DNA from: Colletotrichum lupini
Lineage: Eukaryota > Ascomycota > Sordariomycetes > Glomerellales > Glomerellaceae
Reading direction: 5' to 3'
Length of the DNA: 64,000 nt
NCBI RefSeq assembly: GCF_023278565.1
Contig: NC_064678.1
Location: 4,712,001 to 4,776,000, forward strand
In this document: in pieces, positions 1 through 12,923 of the stretch
Numbering within the stretch: position 1 is the first letter of the stretch
How the letters are laid out: each line of letters opens with the position of its first letter
The notes under the pieces: generated by a model
Database searches by the model: none
Seen by the model: only the letters and a program-made list of their open reading frames with translations
What the model was told of the DNA's origin: nothing
Position numbers and translations under genes: made by a program

Positions 1-2477
1 AATCTCTCGTCTAAAGCAGACTTGGTCGCTGTTTATCAGCTGCAAAGCAAGCCGACCATCTGCAACAATTTGTATGAAGATTCGAAGCCATGACCAATTC
101 AGAGCAGCAACACACGATGTACCAAGCCGGGTTGTCAAGAGCCCAGACCTTGCGTTCCCTTGACCCCGAGCATGCGTGTCATGCCGGGGCTACCAAACGC
201 CAGTCAAAGCTCCAGACCCGAGGCTGCGGATCTATACAATTCACCTCATGAAGTATTACCGAAACCTTGTCATCCTGATACCGAAGGCATAAACTGCTCA
301 TGCTACGGGTATAAAGGTGCTTGGAAACCTGGTTAAGTTGCGGTTTGCCGCACAATGCTTGTAGTAAGGCCATGTAAATGACTCAATGCGGCATGTTCAG
401 CCAGCGCAAAAGAGGCAGTTTATTGCGCGGGACCTCTTTTGCGCGGGAGTCTAAGTGTGAACGCATTGAGAATAGTTGTACGAATTTCAAGGTCTCGCAC
501 TTCGCTCTATTGGAGATTCTATCCCAATCTTCAAAATTTGCTCCTGTCGGCATTAATCAAAGAGGGGGTGAAGTTATGGAAAAGCCGGCCTGTACTGTAG
601 CATTCAACCTTGGGCCGGTATAGAAGATAGATGAAAAACGCATGGGCTTTTGCACATTGAATTCGCATTCCTTGAGTCTTGATCAGGCATTTGCAAGAAG
701 TGTATTGAAACCCCCGGTCTGGCCCTGTCTCTCGTGGATTGAGTAGGGCCGTCAGTCCTGGCCGATCTGGTCATTAAACTAGGTTTTTCATCAGGTGATA
801 GATTATATGTCAGTTCTAGTTCATCTCTCCTGTGTTCCCTCTAGCTGCCAGCCTATCTTGACGTCTGGCACGCTAACGGTGGGAAGTTTGGAGGGATCAG
901 TGACCTTGAATGGCAACGAGAGAGTGGTACTAAGTCAATTCCGAAACCACAGCTCTATGAATTGCATTCGATCTAGTTGAGAAGTGTATCTATTCTACAT
1001 TATCTACTGTCTTCCTCTGAAGGCATTCCCTGGGAAAAAGGTGAAAGGCGTTACCTGAGGACGGGAAGAAACACCTATGCCGGCTCCTTCTCGACTGAAG
1101 CTATTGTGATTTCTGCAAATCCTGGAAATTTTACTACAAAACTGCCACAGCTAGAGATTGAAACTATGAAACGTTGACCTGGTTCTCGTCTTGCTCCAGA
1201 GACGTCGTCTTTATTAAAGTCGTTCGTGAGGGAGCATCACGGGAACGTGTGGATACTCCCGGGAGACCCACCCACACACCCCTCAGAGCATGGTGACTAA
1301 GCAAGCCATGTCTTTAACATGACAACTGAAAGGCACATTGCCGTATACAGTTGGCCTCCACGATAGGATTCGGACCTTCGCGTTTATGACATTCAGCGCG
1401 ACTCGACACCCAGCTGTCTCTGATGATATTCACAGCAACGGACGACCGTTGAATGTCACGGGATTTCTGCGTGGGATTATGGATGACATCCTTTGAGAGT
1501 AAGGTAAGCTGTGGTACGCTGGACCCCTAAGGGTACGTACCGATTTTACGACCGGACCTCCGTTGGGGGTTGGGGCCCCGCCGTGGCGGCGACGGGCGAG
1601 GGGCACCGGTTCCTGGCGCCGCGCGACCGCCCTGACATGGCTTTCGCCCGTAGGGCCGCTAAACGCGACGCTACCGCCGTTTTAGTCGTCGGATCACCAT
1701 TGCGGGTTCAGTTGGAGCGGGAACTTCGTACGTGCGAGTGCTACGGCAACCAGGGGCGGACGAGCCTTCGGTGCTCCCCTTTCATGACCTAAAGATAGCC
1801 ACAGGAGAGTATACCTTACACAACGAACAAGGCTAGAGAGTGAGGAGGATCTGGTGCCATGCTATGCTCATGGTTTCCCACAACACAACCCGCTCTTGTT
1901 GAGTCTCCTCCAACACTCCGGGGGTTGACTCCGGGCTTCGAGGAGTTCCGACTTCAGAGTACCGATGAACTGTTATACTGCCAACCAGTGAGGATCTGGA
2001 GTAGCAGCCCGCCAAAACCAACAGTGATCCAAGGAAGTTTCACCCACAATATGAGGTCACATTTACTACATTGCAACAGCGAAGTAAACGTAACGTTCTA
2101 GCGTTTTGCTACTGCTGCTGAAGCTTTGGCTTAGACTCAGACGCAGACCTAGACTCACATAGGTAGTGGCGTCTGATCTGAAGACGACGGGCTGTTCTCC
2201 TTCGCCGCTCTTTCGCGAAAGGAAGAAGCGTCGCCGGGGGCGCGAACGCGTGGACCTCCCCCATCTAGATTATCCTCTAGGTAAGGTATCCCTTTGGCTT
2301 GCACTCCCTCAATGTCCCCGGGCCCCGATCCTAGCTGAACCCACACCCAAATGCAAGGCGTTTCGCTTCCCGGCGGAGGTGCGGCGGGCAACCGGGCGGA
2401 CATGCGTTCGGTTCTTCGCCTTTAACCACAAAGCGTCAACTGGCGACTACACGCCAAACACTGTGTTTTCATTGCTG
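1..2477. other. Upstream region without a supported gene
   Basis: No reading frame here has a recognisable domain or convincing splice structure. The region is mixed-composition DNA with one conspicuously GC-rich, CpG-rich patch at about 1511-1792. That patch is open for 94 codons on the + strand but has no recognisable family. The last few hundred bases (about 2100-2477) are probably the upstream promoter of the reductase gene that follows. I saw no tRNA, rRNA or transposase signature. Confidence 0.4.
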
Positions 2478-2583
2478 TATATAACTTCCTCTTCTCAACC
2501 GCTCTAGCTATCTTCTTTCTCTCTTATCCTCATCCCATCCTTTCCTTTCCCTTCTCTTCTCCTCGCCATTGAACTTTAACACA
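2478..2583 (+). promoter_or_regulatory. Core promoter and 5' leader of the T4HN reductase gene
   Basis: A TATATAA box lies at 2478-2484, about 100 bases before the start codon. A pyrimidine-rich tract (about 2512-2572) lies between them, as is common just upstream of fungal transcription starts. The bases before the ATG (CACA then ATGG) fit a good fungal start context. I did not find an obvious TCG-N5-CGA (AflR-type) site here on a visual scan. Confidence 0.6.
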
Positions 2584-3485
2584 ATGGCTCCTTCCGCGAC
2601 TGAGAACATCGCTGCTCAGCAGCCTGTCGAGTACGACGCGGCGCGTCCCTTCGTCGGCAAGGTCGCTCTGATCACCGGCTCCGGCCGCGGTATCGGACGC
2701 GGCATCGCCGTCGAGCTCGGCAAGCGCGGCGCAAACGTCGTCGTCAACTACGCCTCCTCGGCCGGCGCCGCCGAGGAGGTCGTCGCCGAGATCCAGAAGC
2801 TCGGGTCAAAGGCCATCGCCCTCAAGGCCGACATCAGCAAGCCCGCCCAGGTCGTCGACCTCTTTGACCGCGCCGTCGCCCACTTTGGCCGCATGGACTT
2901 TGTCATCTCCAACTCCGGCAAGGAGGTCTGGTGCCCCGAGGAGGAGGTCACCGAGGAGCTCTTCCAGAACATCTTTGACCTCAACACCCGCGGCCAGTTC
3001 TTCGTCGCCCAGCAGGGCCTGAAGCACTGCGGACGCGGAGGCCGCATCCTCCTCACTTCCTCTATTGCTGCCCAGATGGGCGGTATCCCCAACCACGCCC
3101 TGTACGCCGGCTCCAAGGCCGCCGTCGAGGGCTTCACCCGCGCCTTCGCCGTCGACTGCGGGGCCAAGGGCATCACCGTCAACGCCATCGCCCCCGGCGG
3201 TGTCAAGACGGACATGTACGACGAGAACTCGTGGCACTACGTCCCCAACGGTTACAAGGGCATGCCTATCGAGATCATCGACCAGGGCCTGGCCAACATG
3301 AACCCTCTTAAGCGCGTCGGTGTCCCTGCGGACGTCGGCAAGGTCGTCGCTTCCCTCTGCCACTCCGACTGCGAGTGGATCAACGGTATGTTTTGAAACT
3401 CCATCCTTCACAAGCTACTCATCATAGACATTTTCTAACGTCTTCTATAGGTCAAGTCATCAAGGTCACCGGTGGCGGCACATAA
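2584..3485 (+). CDS. 1,3,6,8-tetrahydroxynaphthalene reductase (SDR family), 278 aa, two exons
   Basis: NADPH-dependent short-chain dehydrogenase that in DHN melanin synthesis converts T4HN to scytalone in the cytosol. Exon 1 is 2584-3385 and exon 2 is 3451-3485; the intron (3386-3450) has a GTATGT donor, an internal CTAAC and a TATAG acceptor. The spliced frame ends WINGQVIKVTGGGT, typical of the T4HN/versicolorin reductase subfamily; T3HN reductases usually end differently (GAAM-like). Visible motifs are the cofactor loop TGSGRGIG (residues 31-38), the NSG turn (110-112), LNTRGQFF (133-140) and the catalytic Ser160, Tyr174 and Lys178. Segments such as KEVWCPEEEVTEELF and ENSWHYVPNGYKGMP also match this subfamily. 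The ATG at 2584 is chosen because the frame's upstream extension begins only with TTG. A versicolorin-type ketoreductase is the main alternative; the polyketide synthase in the same window favours melanin. Confidence 0.93.
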
Positions 3486-3770
3486 GTGCGCCCCAGACCG
3501 AGCTTCACCGGCATCTCTATCCGTGCGGGGCTGCCTTAGTGATATCTTAATGCATTGGATCGATGGGCGAGCCGGACGCCTGCGATCCATGGATCTGGGA
3601 CTAGGTCGGTTAATATGGGGGCTAGGAGTAGGGTATTTTACATGGCACCTAGGACAGGCGTACGTAGACATGATAATACAATGCGGAGCTTGTCTAGAAA
3701 ACTTCCTATTGCGTTGAACGTGCATGCTCTATATCATAATCCCCATTTGACTCGCTTCTCTCGTGAATCG

Positions 3771-3776
3771 AATAAA
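3771..3776 (+). terminator. Possible polyadenylation signal of the reductase gene
   Basis: An AATAAA hexamer lies about 285 bases downstream of the reductase stop codon, in A/T-richer DNA. Fungal polyadenylation signals are degenerate, so this is only a plausible site. Confidence 0.3.
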
Positions 3777-6700
3777 TGAGACTTCAGGTGATTAAGCGTG
3801 TGATGGCCATTGTCATCTCAATGATCTCATGGAATTGAACTTTTGTGTGCTCAGATACCATAACCTAAGAGTGAGATATCTAAAACTCCATCATCAAAGT
3901 ATCTCATCCGCTCTGTCCGCCTCAGTGGCCGCTATAAGCCATCTCCGCTCGGGGGAGGGCATTTGGCATCTACGGCAGAGACGGCACCTAAGCTTCACGC
4001 CGCTATCAGTCGCTGGTTTTCAACACATGCTCAACCTTCTCCCACAACCATCGGGTTAGACTGTGCGTCAAGATCGGGAAACTTCACACAGAAAGCGGGG
4101 AGGATCGCCAGATCCTCAGTGTCCAAGTGTTCTAGACCGGCAAGGTATCGGATACTTGGAGGCCAAAGTACCTCTTGTACACGATGGAAAGGGCCGATTT
4201 GGCAAGAGAAAAAGATCAAATCCCTGTTCTGGCGTCAGCATACCAAGGATCAGGTAAGTAGACTCGATTGTGTCTTTCTGAATTTGGCATCACGATGGTC
4301 TATGAAGCCCAGGCGGCTGGTTTTACGAGTGAGAGAATTGGGTTTGGGCACGTTCGTCCACTTAGTCACCCCGCTGCCCCCTCCCCTCCCCACCAAAGCT
4401 AGATACAACGACACCGTAATCATCTCGAAACAAGGAGGATCACGGACTTTCCCAGTAGGCTTCTCACGTTTATCCAAATACACTTGTACAGGAATCCAAC
4501 GGTGTACTCGAGTGGGGGCAAAACAACGTATGCTACTGGAAGCTTTAACGGTCTAAGCCGGGCTGCGTGTCAGGAATGGATGAGGCGCAAGCACAGAGGA
4601 TTACTTCCGCTGACAGCCCTCTGGTGTGTGTGTATGCGAATCCGCTGTCAACGCGCTGACGCTGGCACCTGTTAGGGGTCGGGAGTGATAGCTCCCAGCC
4701 TCTAAGTAAGCTTCTTATGCGGCATTGCTGGAGTTCTACCAGGAAGCTCTGAGCTGGCTTGACAGTGGTGCGATAACGTCTCGTCAGAGTCGTACCATGC
4801 AAAGCTGACGGCGTATTCTTTACAAAGGAAGCAAGAATCTCACCCGCTAAGACTCCCGAATCCATCCGGCATTTGCTCTCAAAATGCCACCCAATGCCAT
4901 GTGCTCGTGATGCTTTGTTGCAGAACACCTCCGTAAGAATTCTGGAACGTCAGCCACTTCCATTGTGCTACGTCAACAGGCTGCCAAACGCTGGCAATAG
5001 AAGCCGGTTCAAGCCCCGGATCTCGGCAAATGGGAAGTGCGCCGTCTTGAGGCCTAATATAGCTCCACTGTTTCCCGAAGGCCGGCAGTGGGACACCGTC
5101 CGGCACTACGGAAGCCCCGATGTCACGGTCTGGGATACTGCCGGTACGCCGGTACTGAACCGGCTTGTTACCCTTTTGGGTAATAATACGAATGCCTATG
5201 TCTCTTGCGATCCATGTCTTATGAATCCGGGAATACTGAAGCAGACATGATGAAAATTCTACGAGGAGATTGCCAGCGGTCGCCCCACCTGAAGCGCACT
5301 TCCGCATCGTTAATTCCTCTTCTGCATCGCTGCCTGCTCACATGATGACAAGAGTCTCCGATCGACGCTGCACTCCAGCACAAATATGTCTGTAGGTAGC
5401 GATTGTCCCCCTTCATCCTTGTTAGTGATAGGCATTCAACGGTGCGGCAAGTCACCGTTATGCAACACCGTTTCTGTCCCATCCACCGTCTTACATTCAG
5501 CTGTGCTGATTTGCTGACTAGGATACTCCTCCGTCTTGCGGTCCGCGGTGCTACTTGAAAGGCTTTCTCTAGAGTGCAATATTCGTGTCAGACAACCTGG
5601 GACCTTCGAGCCCTATGCCTCCTGGCACATACAGAGCCTGCCATCCATCGACCACCACCACAAAATTTCCGCCTGCTAGAATTCTGGATTCTGGGGACTC
5701 GATGCATTGCGGAATCTGAGGATAATTTCCTCTACCCATCAATCATGACGTCGACTACAGCGTGTCGTCCCCCCTGCTAATGCCATGGTACTCTGACATA
5801 CAGATCGCGACCCACCTTAGCCGACCCCTGGAGATTGGTAAGATGTACCGCAAGTTACCCCAAAGATAGAGTCCACCGATCGACGAGAAATCGCCGTTGT
5901 GTACGATAAAGAGTGAGTACTAGGCTCATCTACAGTGGCATTTGATGTAAAGAGAAGAACTCCGATTTGAGAGTCGCTGACCTTTCAAGGATTGAAAGCA
6001 GAAGAATCAACTTTTGTGTTCAACAGACGCGCTAGAACCTGTGTCTATGGATGCCGGGAACCGACAGAAAGTTTCACCATGAATTCGGAATCGACACTAG
6101 GAAGCAATGGTTTCTTCGCCTCGGTCAATTCCGATACCAGGGTGATGACAGCGGGAAGCTACTTTGAATGCTGCCAGACGCGATGATAGCCACAAGGTTT
6201 GCTGCAAGGTAACGCCACTAGAAAATGAAAACATTGCCCTCGGAAAAGCTCGATACAAGGGCTTGCGTTCAGCCGTCGAATCGGGCGAACCATAGCCATT
6301 GACAGTCAGCGGTATCACGCAGTGTCAGCCTCGCTACTCGCGAAACTCTCCGGTCGAGGATTCGATCACAGCATGGCTCCAATGGCGGTGGCGCGTACTT
6401 AGGGCGTCAATGGGCAAAACAGACGTGGCAGCTCTTATCTAGCAGGAAGTTTTGCCTCTGGAAGCAGGCCTCGGTGAACACCAAGACGTGGATGATCTTT
6501 TTGGAGATTTCAGGCAGCCAGAACATGGCCTAGAGCTGGGCTGCTCCCTGCAAGCAAGCCACTGCTTCCAATATTGAATGCAGAGCCTCCTTTGGGATGG
6601 CAAGGCGAGTGGGTGTGATGCGGGGCAACATGGTTTGCTGTGAGTTGGTGGGGGTTGCTCGATGGCCGATTTCGCGTGGGAGACAGAGCCATACTTCTGT

Positions 6701-9700
6701 GTCGTGTCCATCTTGCGGGCGACAAGCCGGGCGGCGAGAGTAAGCTCGTTCCTGGGTCGGGCGAAAGAAGCCCTTGCGAAGGGCACAATAGCTACGAGAA
6801 TTCGTGCATAATCAAGAGCCATGGCTTGAAAGACGTTGGTTAGCTTGCGGAGAACCTTGAAATGAATACGAAGCTGCGCAGGGTGAGACATGGTCTAGGA
6901 GGGAGAAGGGATTTGAGGTTACACAAACATCGTCCACGGGGCCAGTCTCCGCGAAACAACGTTGACAGAAGAAAGCGGATAAGCAAATCAATAAATCAGG
7001 CGGGCCTCGTATCCATAGAATCTATGACGATCGATCTGATAATGAGGAGAAACAGAGCTTACAACGATGATCCCAAAAGATAGTGTTCACTGGTAACGAA
7101 GGTGGTGAATGATCTACCGCTTGGAGCTGTTGTCGTTCAAAGAGTTGCATGAGAATCCCATCAATGTATCGCAACTGACAGTCCAAGGTGGGATTGGAAA
7201 GTCTGACAACATCTCGCCCTGTCTTGTGGGCGGTTCATCTTTGTGCCGTTGCGGGGAGGATTGAGCTGGACTCGGGACCGACCGCACACCCACGCCGGGA
7301 AATTGGCTGCGATGCAGGCCACTTGGCACCGTTCATATTCCGAATTTGAGGCTAGATGTTGATCGCGGACATCGTATCCAGGGTCTAGCATGCCACGGAA
7401 GGTAATGAGCAGCGAATTATGCCCAGAATTCGAAAGCTAAGCCCCACTGGCGTCCTCACAACACCGACTGGGGTGCTGATAGGTTACCTTTCGAGATGTG
7501 CATCGCGGAGCATGGCAAGGCCGCGGCGACTGGCCTTTGAGATTTGTGCGACTGGCGACTACCTTTGACTCTTTGCACGTCTGGTAAGGTCATCGTGATG
7601 TGCGGCCGCGGTTTCTCGGGCGCATCCCAATTCGTGAGAATCAGAGAAGAAGATGGTGTTGCAGAGAGAACCCAACAGGCTGTCTCACATCAGTAAGACG
7701 AACGGGTCGACTGAAGGGGCCAGCTGGGCCTATGGGGCCATGAGGGTACCTTTGAAGCCGTTACTGGAAGCTGATGACGATGATGAAGGGGTGGGACTGA
7801 TTGTGGTGTGGGTGGTGCGGGAGAGGAAGAGCCAAGGGGTTCTCGCAGCAAGGTTGCACACCAATTCAACTCCATCACGAAGAAGTGACGACCCAATTGC
7901 TTGTCCTGCCACTCGAATGTTTAGGCAGAGGAGGAAAGAGGTGGGGGAAACACAGCAACAGTAACCTCCATTCCTCGCCCTTACCCAAGATCACCAGCTT
8001 CAACGCCGGAGATCTTGATGTTTTCCACTTCCTAGGTACTCCCCAGGCACTTTACCTCTTTTGGCGAGAGATAAGGCAAGCAGGCATGACTAAGCCTTCC
8101 TCCTTGGCAAGGTCCCGGCCGTAGTCCACGACTCCACGTATCCTTGGGTTGGTCTGGACTGACGTCCGTTCTTCTTTTTCCGCATTTTGTGCCATTTCCA
8201 TCCTCCAGTCTCTGCATTCCCAACGTCTTCTCGTTGCCTCTCGTCCAATCAATCTCGAACACTGTCAGCACAACTATGGCCTGATTTAATGAGAAGACTT
8301 TGCTGCAAACCTCCTCGTCCGACTCCAAGATTGGAGCCTGGCCAAATATCGCCCGAGTCCAGCAGTCATGGCATTCTGCACGCCGTTGTCCACTCTTGTA
8401 AGTACGCGTCATTACATCTACAGCCAAAGATTGATTCACCTTTGCATAAGACGCCCATGCCTTGCTTACCCGCTGCATGCAAATAGTTTGAATCGTTACC
8501 GACTGATTCATCTCCAGTTTGACGCTACTTTGCCTACACGTAATTACTACTAGTGGCCTATTTTGCAGTCGTGCCTATGCTTGAAACTCGCCTGTATACG
8601 GGAGCGAGAATGGAAGTATCCAATTCAAACTAGTCAAGTCGAACTCCCATTGAATCAAAGGGAGGGGAGGGAAGGGGTGCGATCAGAAGTGAGATTCTAT
8701 CACGAGGCCAACTCGAACACTTCTCCCCGGGCTACGACCGACATGGGAGACGTTGACTCCACGTCTAAACTCTTCAAAGACCGAGCACCAAAGCCAGCGC
8801 CTTGTGTCTTGCTCGCCAATCCAAACTTGCCGTTGCCACAGGATGCTGTGCCATTGTCTCCCGCAGTCTGACAAGTGGACCGTCCGTATGCAGCTGATGT
8901 TTGGAGGTGCCTCTCTCTCCATACTTTACACAAGTCGAAGTCGATTATTGGTCCACAAGATCAACTTACCTGGACCTTGTACTACACCGACAGGATTTAT
9001 GGCTGATGGAGCAAAACTCGAATTCTCTTGGCTTCAATGACGTTCAGAAATGTTCCATTCGCGTTCTGAAAGAAAAGAGAACATAGCGCTGAACTCTCTA
9101 CATCGTCAAAACGAATGCTGACTACTGTCTGAAGTCGAAGCGCTAAAAGAAACGAGGTAAGCACGAATCTAAGACCTCCATCGCAGCCATGAAGCAACAT
9201 GGTTTGAGGATGCGGGAGGCTGCTTCGCCAACAAGCATCTCCGGATCGACCTGTGGCCGGCCGTTTTCCCGTTGATGAGTGGGGGAGACGATCACTTTGA
9301 CGCCAGACAAGGGGCCAGAAGGGTGGCTGCGTTTGGCGTCGGCAGTCTATCAGGAGATTTGAATCAACGACATGAAGCGCAACTACCAACCGTTCGCCAG
9401 TTTCTCTTCGAAATTGCCTATTTAGGTAACTCAGAAGCTTCTTCTCCAACTCCCATCCCAGCATTTCGAGGGACGAACGCCTCTCACAGAACAGCAAAGT
9501 TGCCGTTTCGCCCTTGATGGTTCGCACCATCACAGACCTTTTCAGAGCACCGACTCTCTTCCTCTCTCTGATATTCTGGGCAGATTGCACTCGCCTGAAT
9601 GGTCACCATTCTTTACATGTGAAATGTAGATATGCATAGATCTCACAGAGCTTTTCCTACGGCTGACACTTCATTTACTCCTTCCTAGACGGCTCATTCC

Positions 9701-11380
9701 CAAAAGGACCCCACTAATGTCGCTAAATTTATCTGTCACTGGATATTCCAGTTTGTCATCCACGACTTGAAACGGAATTCGATCAACACGTCCACTCCAA
9801 ATTCATTCGAGCGCTCGCAAATTCTTGCCCTGGTCTGAATAATTCGGCCGGCCACTCCCTCACCTATCGGAATCAGCTTCCGCAGCCTTTTTCAGTGTCT
9901 CCCCGCCACTCCCCGTCAACCGGTTGAAACCTCTTCCTATGAGAGTTCCTGCAGGATGAAGGCATCCAACGTATTGGTCGATCAGCCCCTGAGGGGCCTA
10001 AACGGAGCTGGAAGTTCATGAAACGGGTTGACCACTGGCTTATTCCCACCCACGTGTTCTCGACAGTACTTTACCCATACCTCTCTTCTCAATTTGCCCC
10101 CGGAAAGGTAAGTACGTCTCCAAATCCCAAGAATTTGGTCGGAGAGCTGACCAGAAACAAGAGGCTGCAGCACCTAGAGGGGCTCAGAGTCAAAGAACCC
10201 TTGGGACTGCATGACAAGATGGCCTTCGAAGCACCACAGAGCTCGGTCCTTGAAAGCTAATTAACCCGTCTCCTGACCACGCCGCTGCCTCACGCCCATG
10301 CAGGCCAGAACTTCAATCCTCCCATCATCACTATCCGTGCTTCCTTGTCTTCCGGGAGATTGGTTTGACACGTCCATCAGTCAGCAAAAAGCACTGTTCT
10401 ACAAGATGAACATAGGGTACAGCCAGTGCTTGTGCTTGTTCTCATCCGTTTTCATTTGTCACCAGCTTTTTCAGCCTCGGCACCTGCGTCAGGTTTTTGA
10501 TCTCAAATCGTCCGAGACCTCGCCTCAAGACACGCGTACTCTACCAACTTCACTCAAGAGACTGGTACACAATACGCAGTCTTTCATCAGCCAGGTACTT
10601 TGTCAATGAGAGGATTCCTAGCGCCCCCCTCCGGAAGCACGGCTTGCCACACCGGATCTATCATGCCTTCTTCTTAGCTGGACCTGCTCAAGATAGCTTT
10701 AGACCGAAACGTCACACGGGATGTTTTGTGTTTCCCTGGCTTGCTTCGACGTCGAATCTTGAACCTGCGTCGGGGAATTATTCGTCTTTCGATTCCTCTT
10801 AACCTGTCGTGGCGAAGTTTGTGTGGTGGCAATTGGCCAAGCCACTGGGGCTCAGTGTCCAACATCACAAGCCTTGCACTCTGAAGCTGCCCTCCCCACA
10901 TCAGCCCTTTAGAAGCTGAAGTGAAGGGGGGGCAGTCAGAGAGGGATCTGATCAAGGCTCAAACGTCATTGGACGAGGCTGCGTTTATTCCCGCGCGTGA
11001 GCGCATCAGATAAGCCACGATTCCTTATGTCCTTCCTCGGACATCTCCAAACCGTCCGTGTTGTGAAGCATCATCTCGTCATGTCAGCCACAAATCACAA
11101 GCCTAGGAAGACACACTGAGATGGGAGTGGAGAAGCAGAGAGAGAAAGAGAGATAGATGCCCACTTGTCACCGTACACGCATCGGCACCAGGCACAAGGC
11201 ACGAGTCGCCGCGACGCCAAAGATTGGTTGCATGGACGGAAGGGACGGGAAAGGTGCAGGAGAAATGAGAAGAAAAGGCGCCAGTGACGTGGTGGACGAG
11301 CGGGTTGACGGACGGATGAAATCTTTTTGGTTCCGGGGTGAGAATGCGAGAGTCGAGGTGAGTCGAGGTGAGGATGAGGT

Positions 11381-11441
<61 letters not shown>

Positions 11442-12865
11442 TGTAAGTGTGTACGTGTAAGTGCGTGTGTGAGAGAGAAAGAGAGCATTTTTGGATAGCC
11501 CGGCAAGGCTAATGCAACCACTTCGACACTTTTCGCAGAGCGACACAGAAAGACTCATGCAACCACCTTGACTCTTTGCCTGACTAAAATGCACGTGGTA
11601 TCAAGTCCCAAGAGTCTACCTACCCAGCCTCCTCCTTCTTCCCTCAGGTCGTCCTTGCCGCTGCTCCTACCACGATTTGCCCCCCCCCCCTTTCACCCTT
11701 GTCTACCTTCGCATAGCCCTCGCATAGCGCACCCGCATGTCTTGTCAGACCATGGACGATTGCCTAGAGACTAGAGCCTCAGAGTCGAGTAAGAGACTAG
11801 AAGAATGCGTAACAGATTTGAGATTCTGAGATTTGAGAATGCGTAAGAGAGTGAGAGAGAGAAGTCGAGTGGACCCCACTTTGCGTCTCGGATCCTGACA
11901 TGAAATTCGATCGAGGGCTGGCCTTGCGTCAGATCCAGATGCCGCATTGGGAGTTGTCGATGTATGGCAAAGGGCCTTGGTGAGGCACGATGATGACATT
12001 TTGATGACACCCGACTTTTGCAATGATTGTGTAATTATTGGGATAATTCTGTCTGTAACAACGAATCGTCTCCATTAGCTGACTACCTTACTGACTACTG
12101 ACTAGATACTGACTTTTGCCGTCCGAAGATTAAAAAAAAAAAAAGCGTCGAAGCGCTGGACGGCGTGGTTCATGATGCTTCCCCTTCCGGATGAACTCCA
12201 TAACAGATTCCGCTATGAGAAAATACATGGGGAAAGAAGCGAAATCCAAGCAGAATGACAAAGTTTACCTGAGAGGAAAGCTCGGTCGAACAAGGTTATC
12301 CAAAGATTTGTGTGTGTGGAATTGGTGAAGAAACAGGTGGATGACGATCTGACGGTACACGCGCGCAATCATCCCTTTTTTTGCCATTTGTTCCAGGTAT
12401 CCGATCCCCTTCCTCTGCCTGCTGCCGTCCAATCCGAGGTTCTATCCGGTCTCCGCCGCCCCCTTCCCCTTCCCGATAGATGCGCCCAAAGTGAGTGAAA
12501 GTTGGCTTTCCCAGGGGGAAAGCAGTAAAAACGACAAGAGATGAACCAGAAAATTTACGCCTTCGTTGCGCCGTTCCTCGATAGAAAGAAACCAAAGCTG
12601 GTGAAATTCGGTAAAACGCCTGACAAGAATGTACAATAGTCGATTCCATAACTCTCAAAACTGGCTCTCTCTCTCTTCCCCACCGACCTATCACTCCTCC
12701 GTGTAAATAACGTGCCAAATCTTCCAAGAGAAGAAGGGCGAAAAAAGAAGTAGTGTATGCTCATATCGGTCGTGTCGAGTGAGCGCCGCTCATCCGTGGC
12801 AGCGCTCTTTGTGTGTATTCCAAATTTTTGTACTTTTCTCTTGCCTCCTCTGGTGTTTTTTTTTG
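3777..12865. other. 9-kb spacer between the reductase and the regulator, no supported gene
   Basis: Several open frames of 60-200 codons occur on both strands, for example - 6439-6891 (150 codons with an ATG), - 4879-5307 and - 8997-9590. Their number and lengths are what chance gives in roughly 50% GC DNA, and none shows a domain, signal peptide or clean intron set. A donor-like CAG/GTAAGT junction near 4255 has no convincing partner exon. The right part holds a long GA dinucleotide tract, a C11 run (11680-11690) and an A13 run (12132-12144). A small spliced gene could still be missed here. Confidence 0.4.
11386..11439. repeat. (GA)n microsatellite, about 54 bp
   Basis: An uninterrupted purine GA/AG dinucleotide run of about 27 units. 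It is flanked on the left by a tandem 10-mer (GTCGAGGTGA, twice, about 11352-11371) and on the right by a GT-rich stretch. It is pure polypurine on the + strand, so it could form triplex structures and is likely length-polymorphic between isolates. Confidence 0.95.
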
Positions 12866-12888
12866 GAGTTTGAGTTTGAGTTTGAGTT
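12866..12888. repeat. Hexamer tandem repeat (GAGTTT)n next to the regulator's stop codon
   Basis: About four copies of GAGTTT, the last imperfect, lie just downstream (in the gene's direction) of the regulator stop codon at 12924-12926. They are probably in the 3' untranslated region. Read from the - strand this is an AAACTC repeat. Confidence 0.85.
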
Positions 12889-12923
12889 GCAAGGCCTTTG
12901 GTCCGAACTGTTGGGTCCCCTGA

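Noticed and set aside
2748..3411. Open frames of 155 and 201 codons opposite the reductase
   Set aside because: Antisense shadows of a GC-rich coding exon with all catalytic motifs on the + strand.
11103..11594. 163-codon - strand frame with a long Ser-Leu repeat
   Set aside because: It is open only because of the GA microsatellite, which reads as Ser-Leu in this frame.
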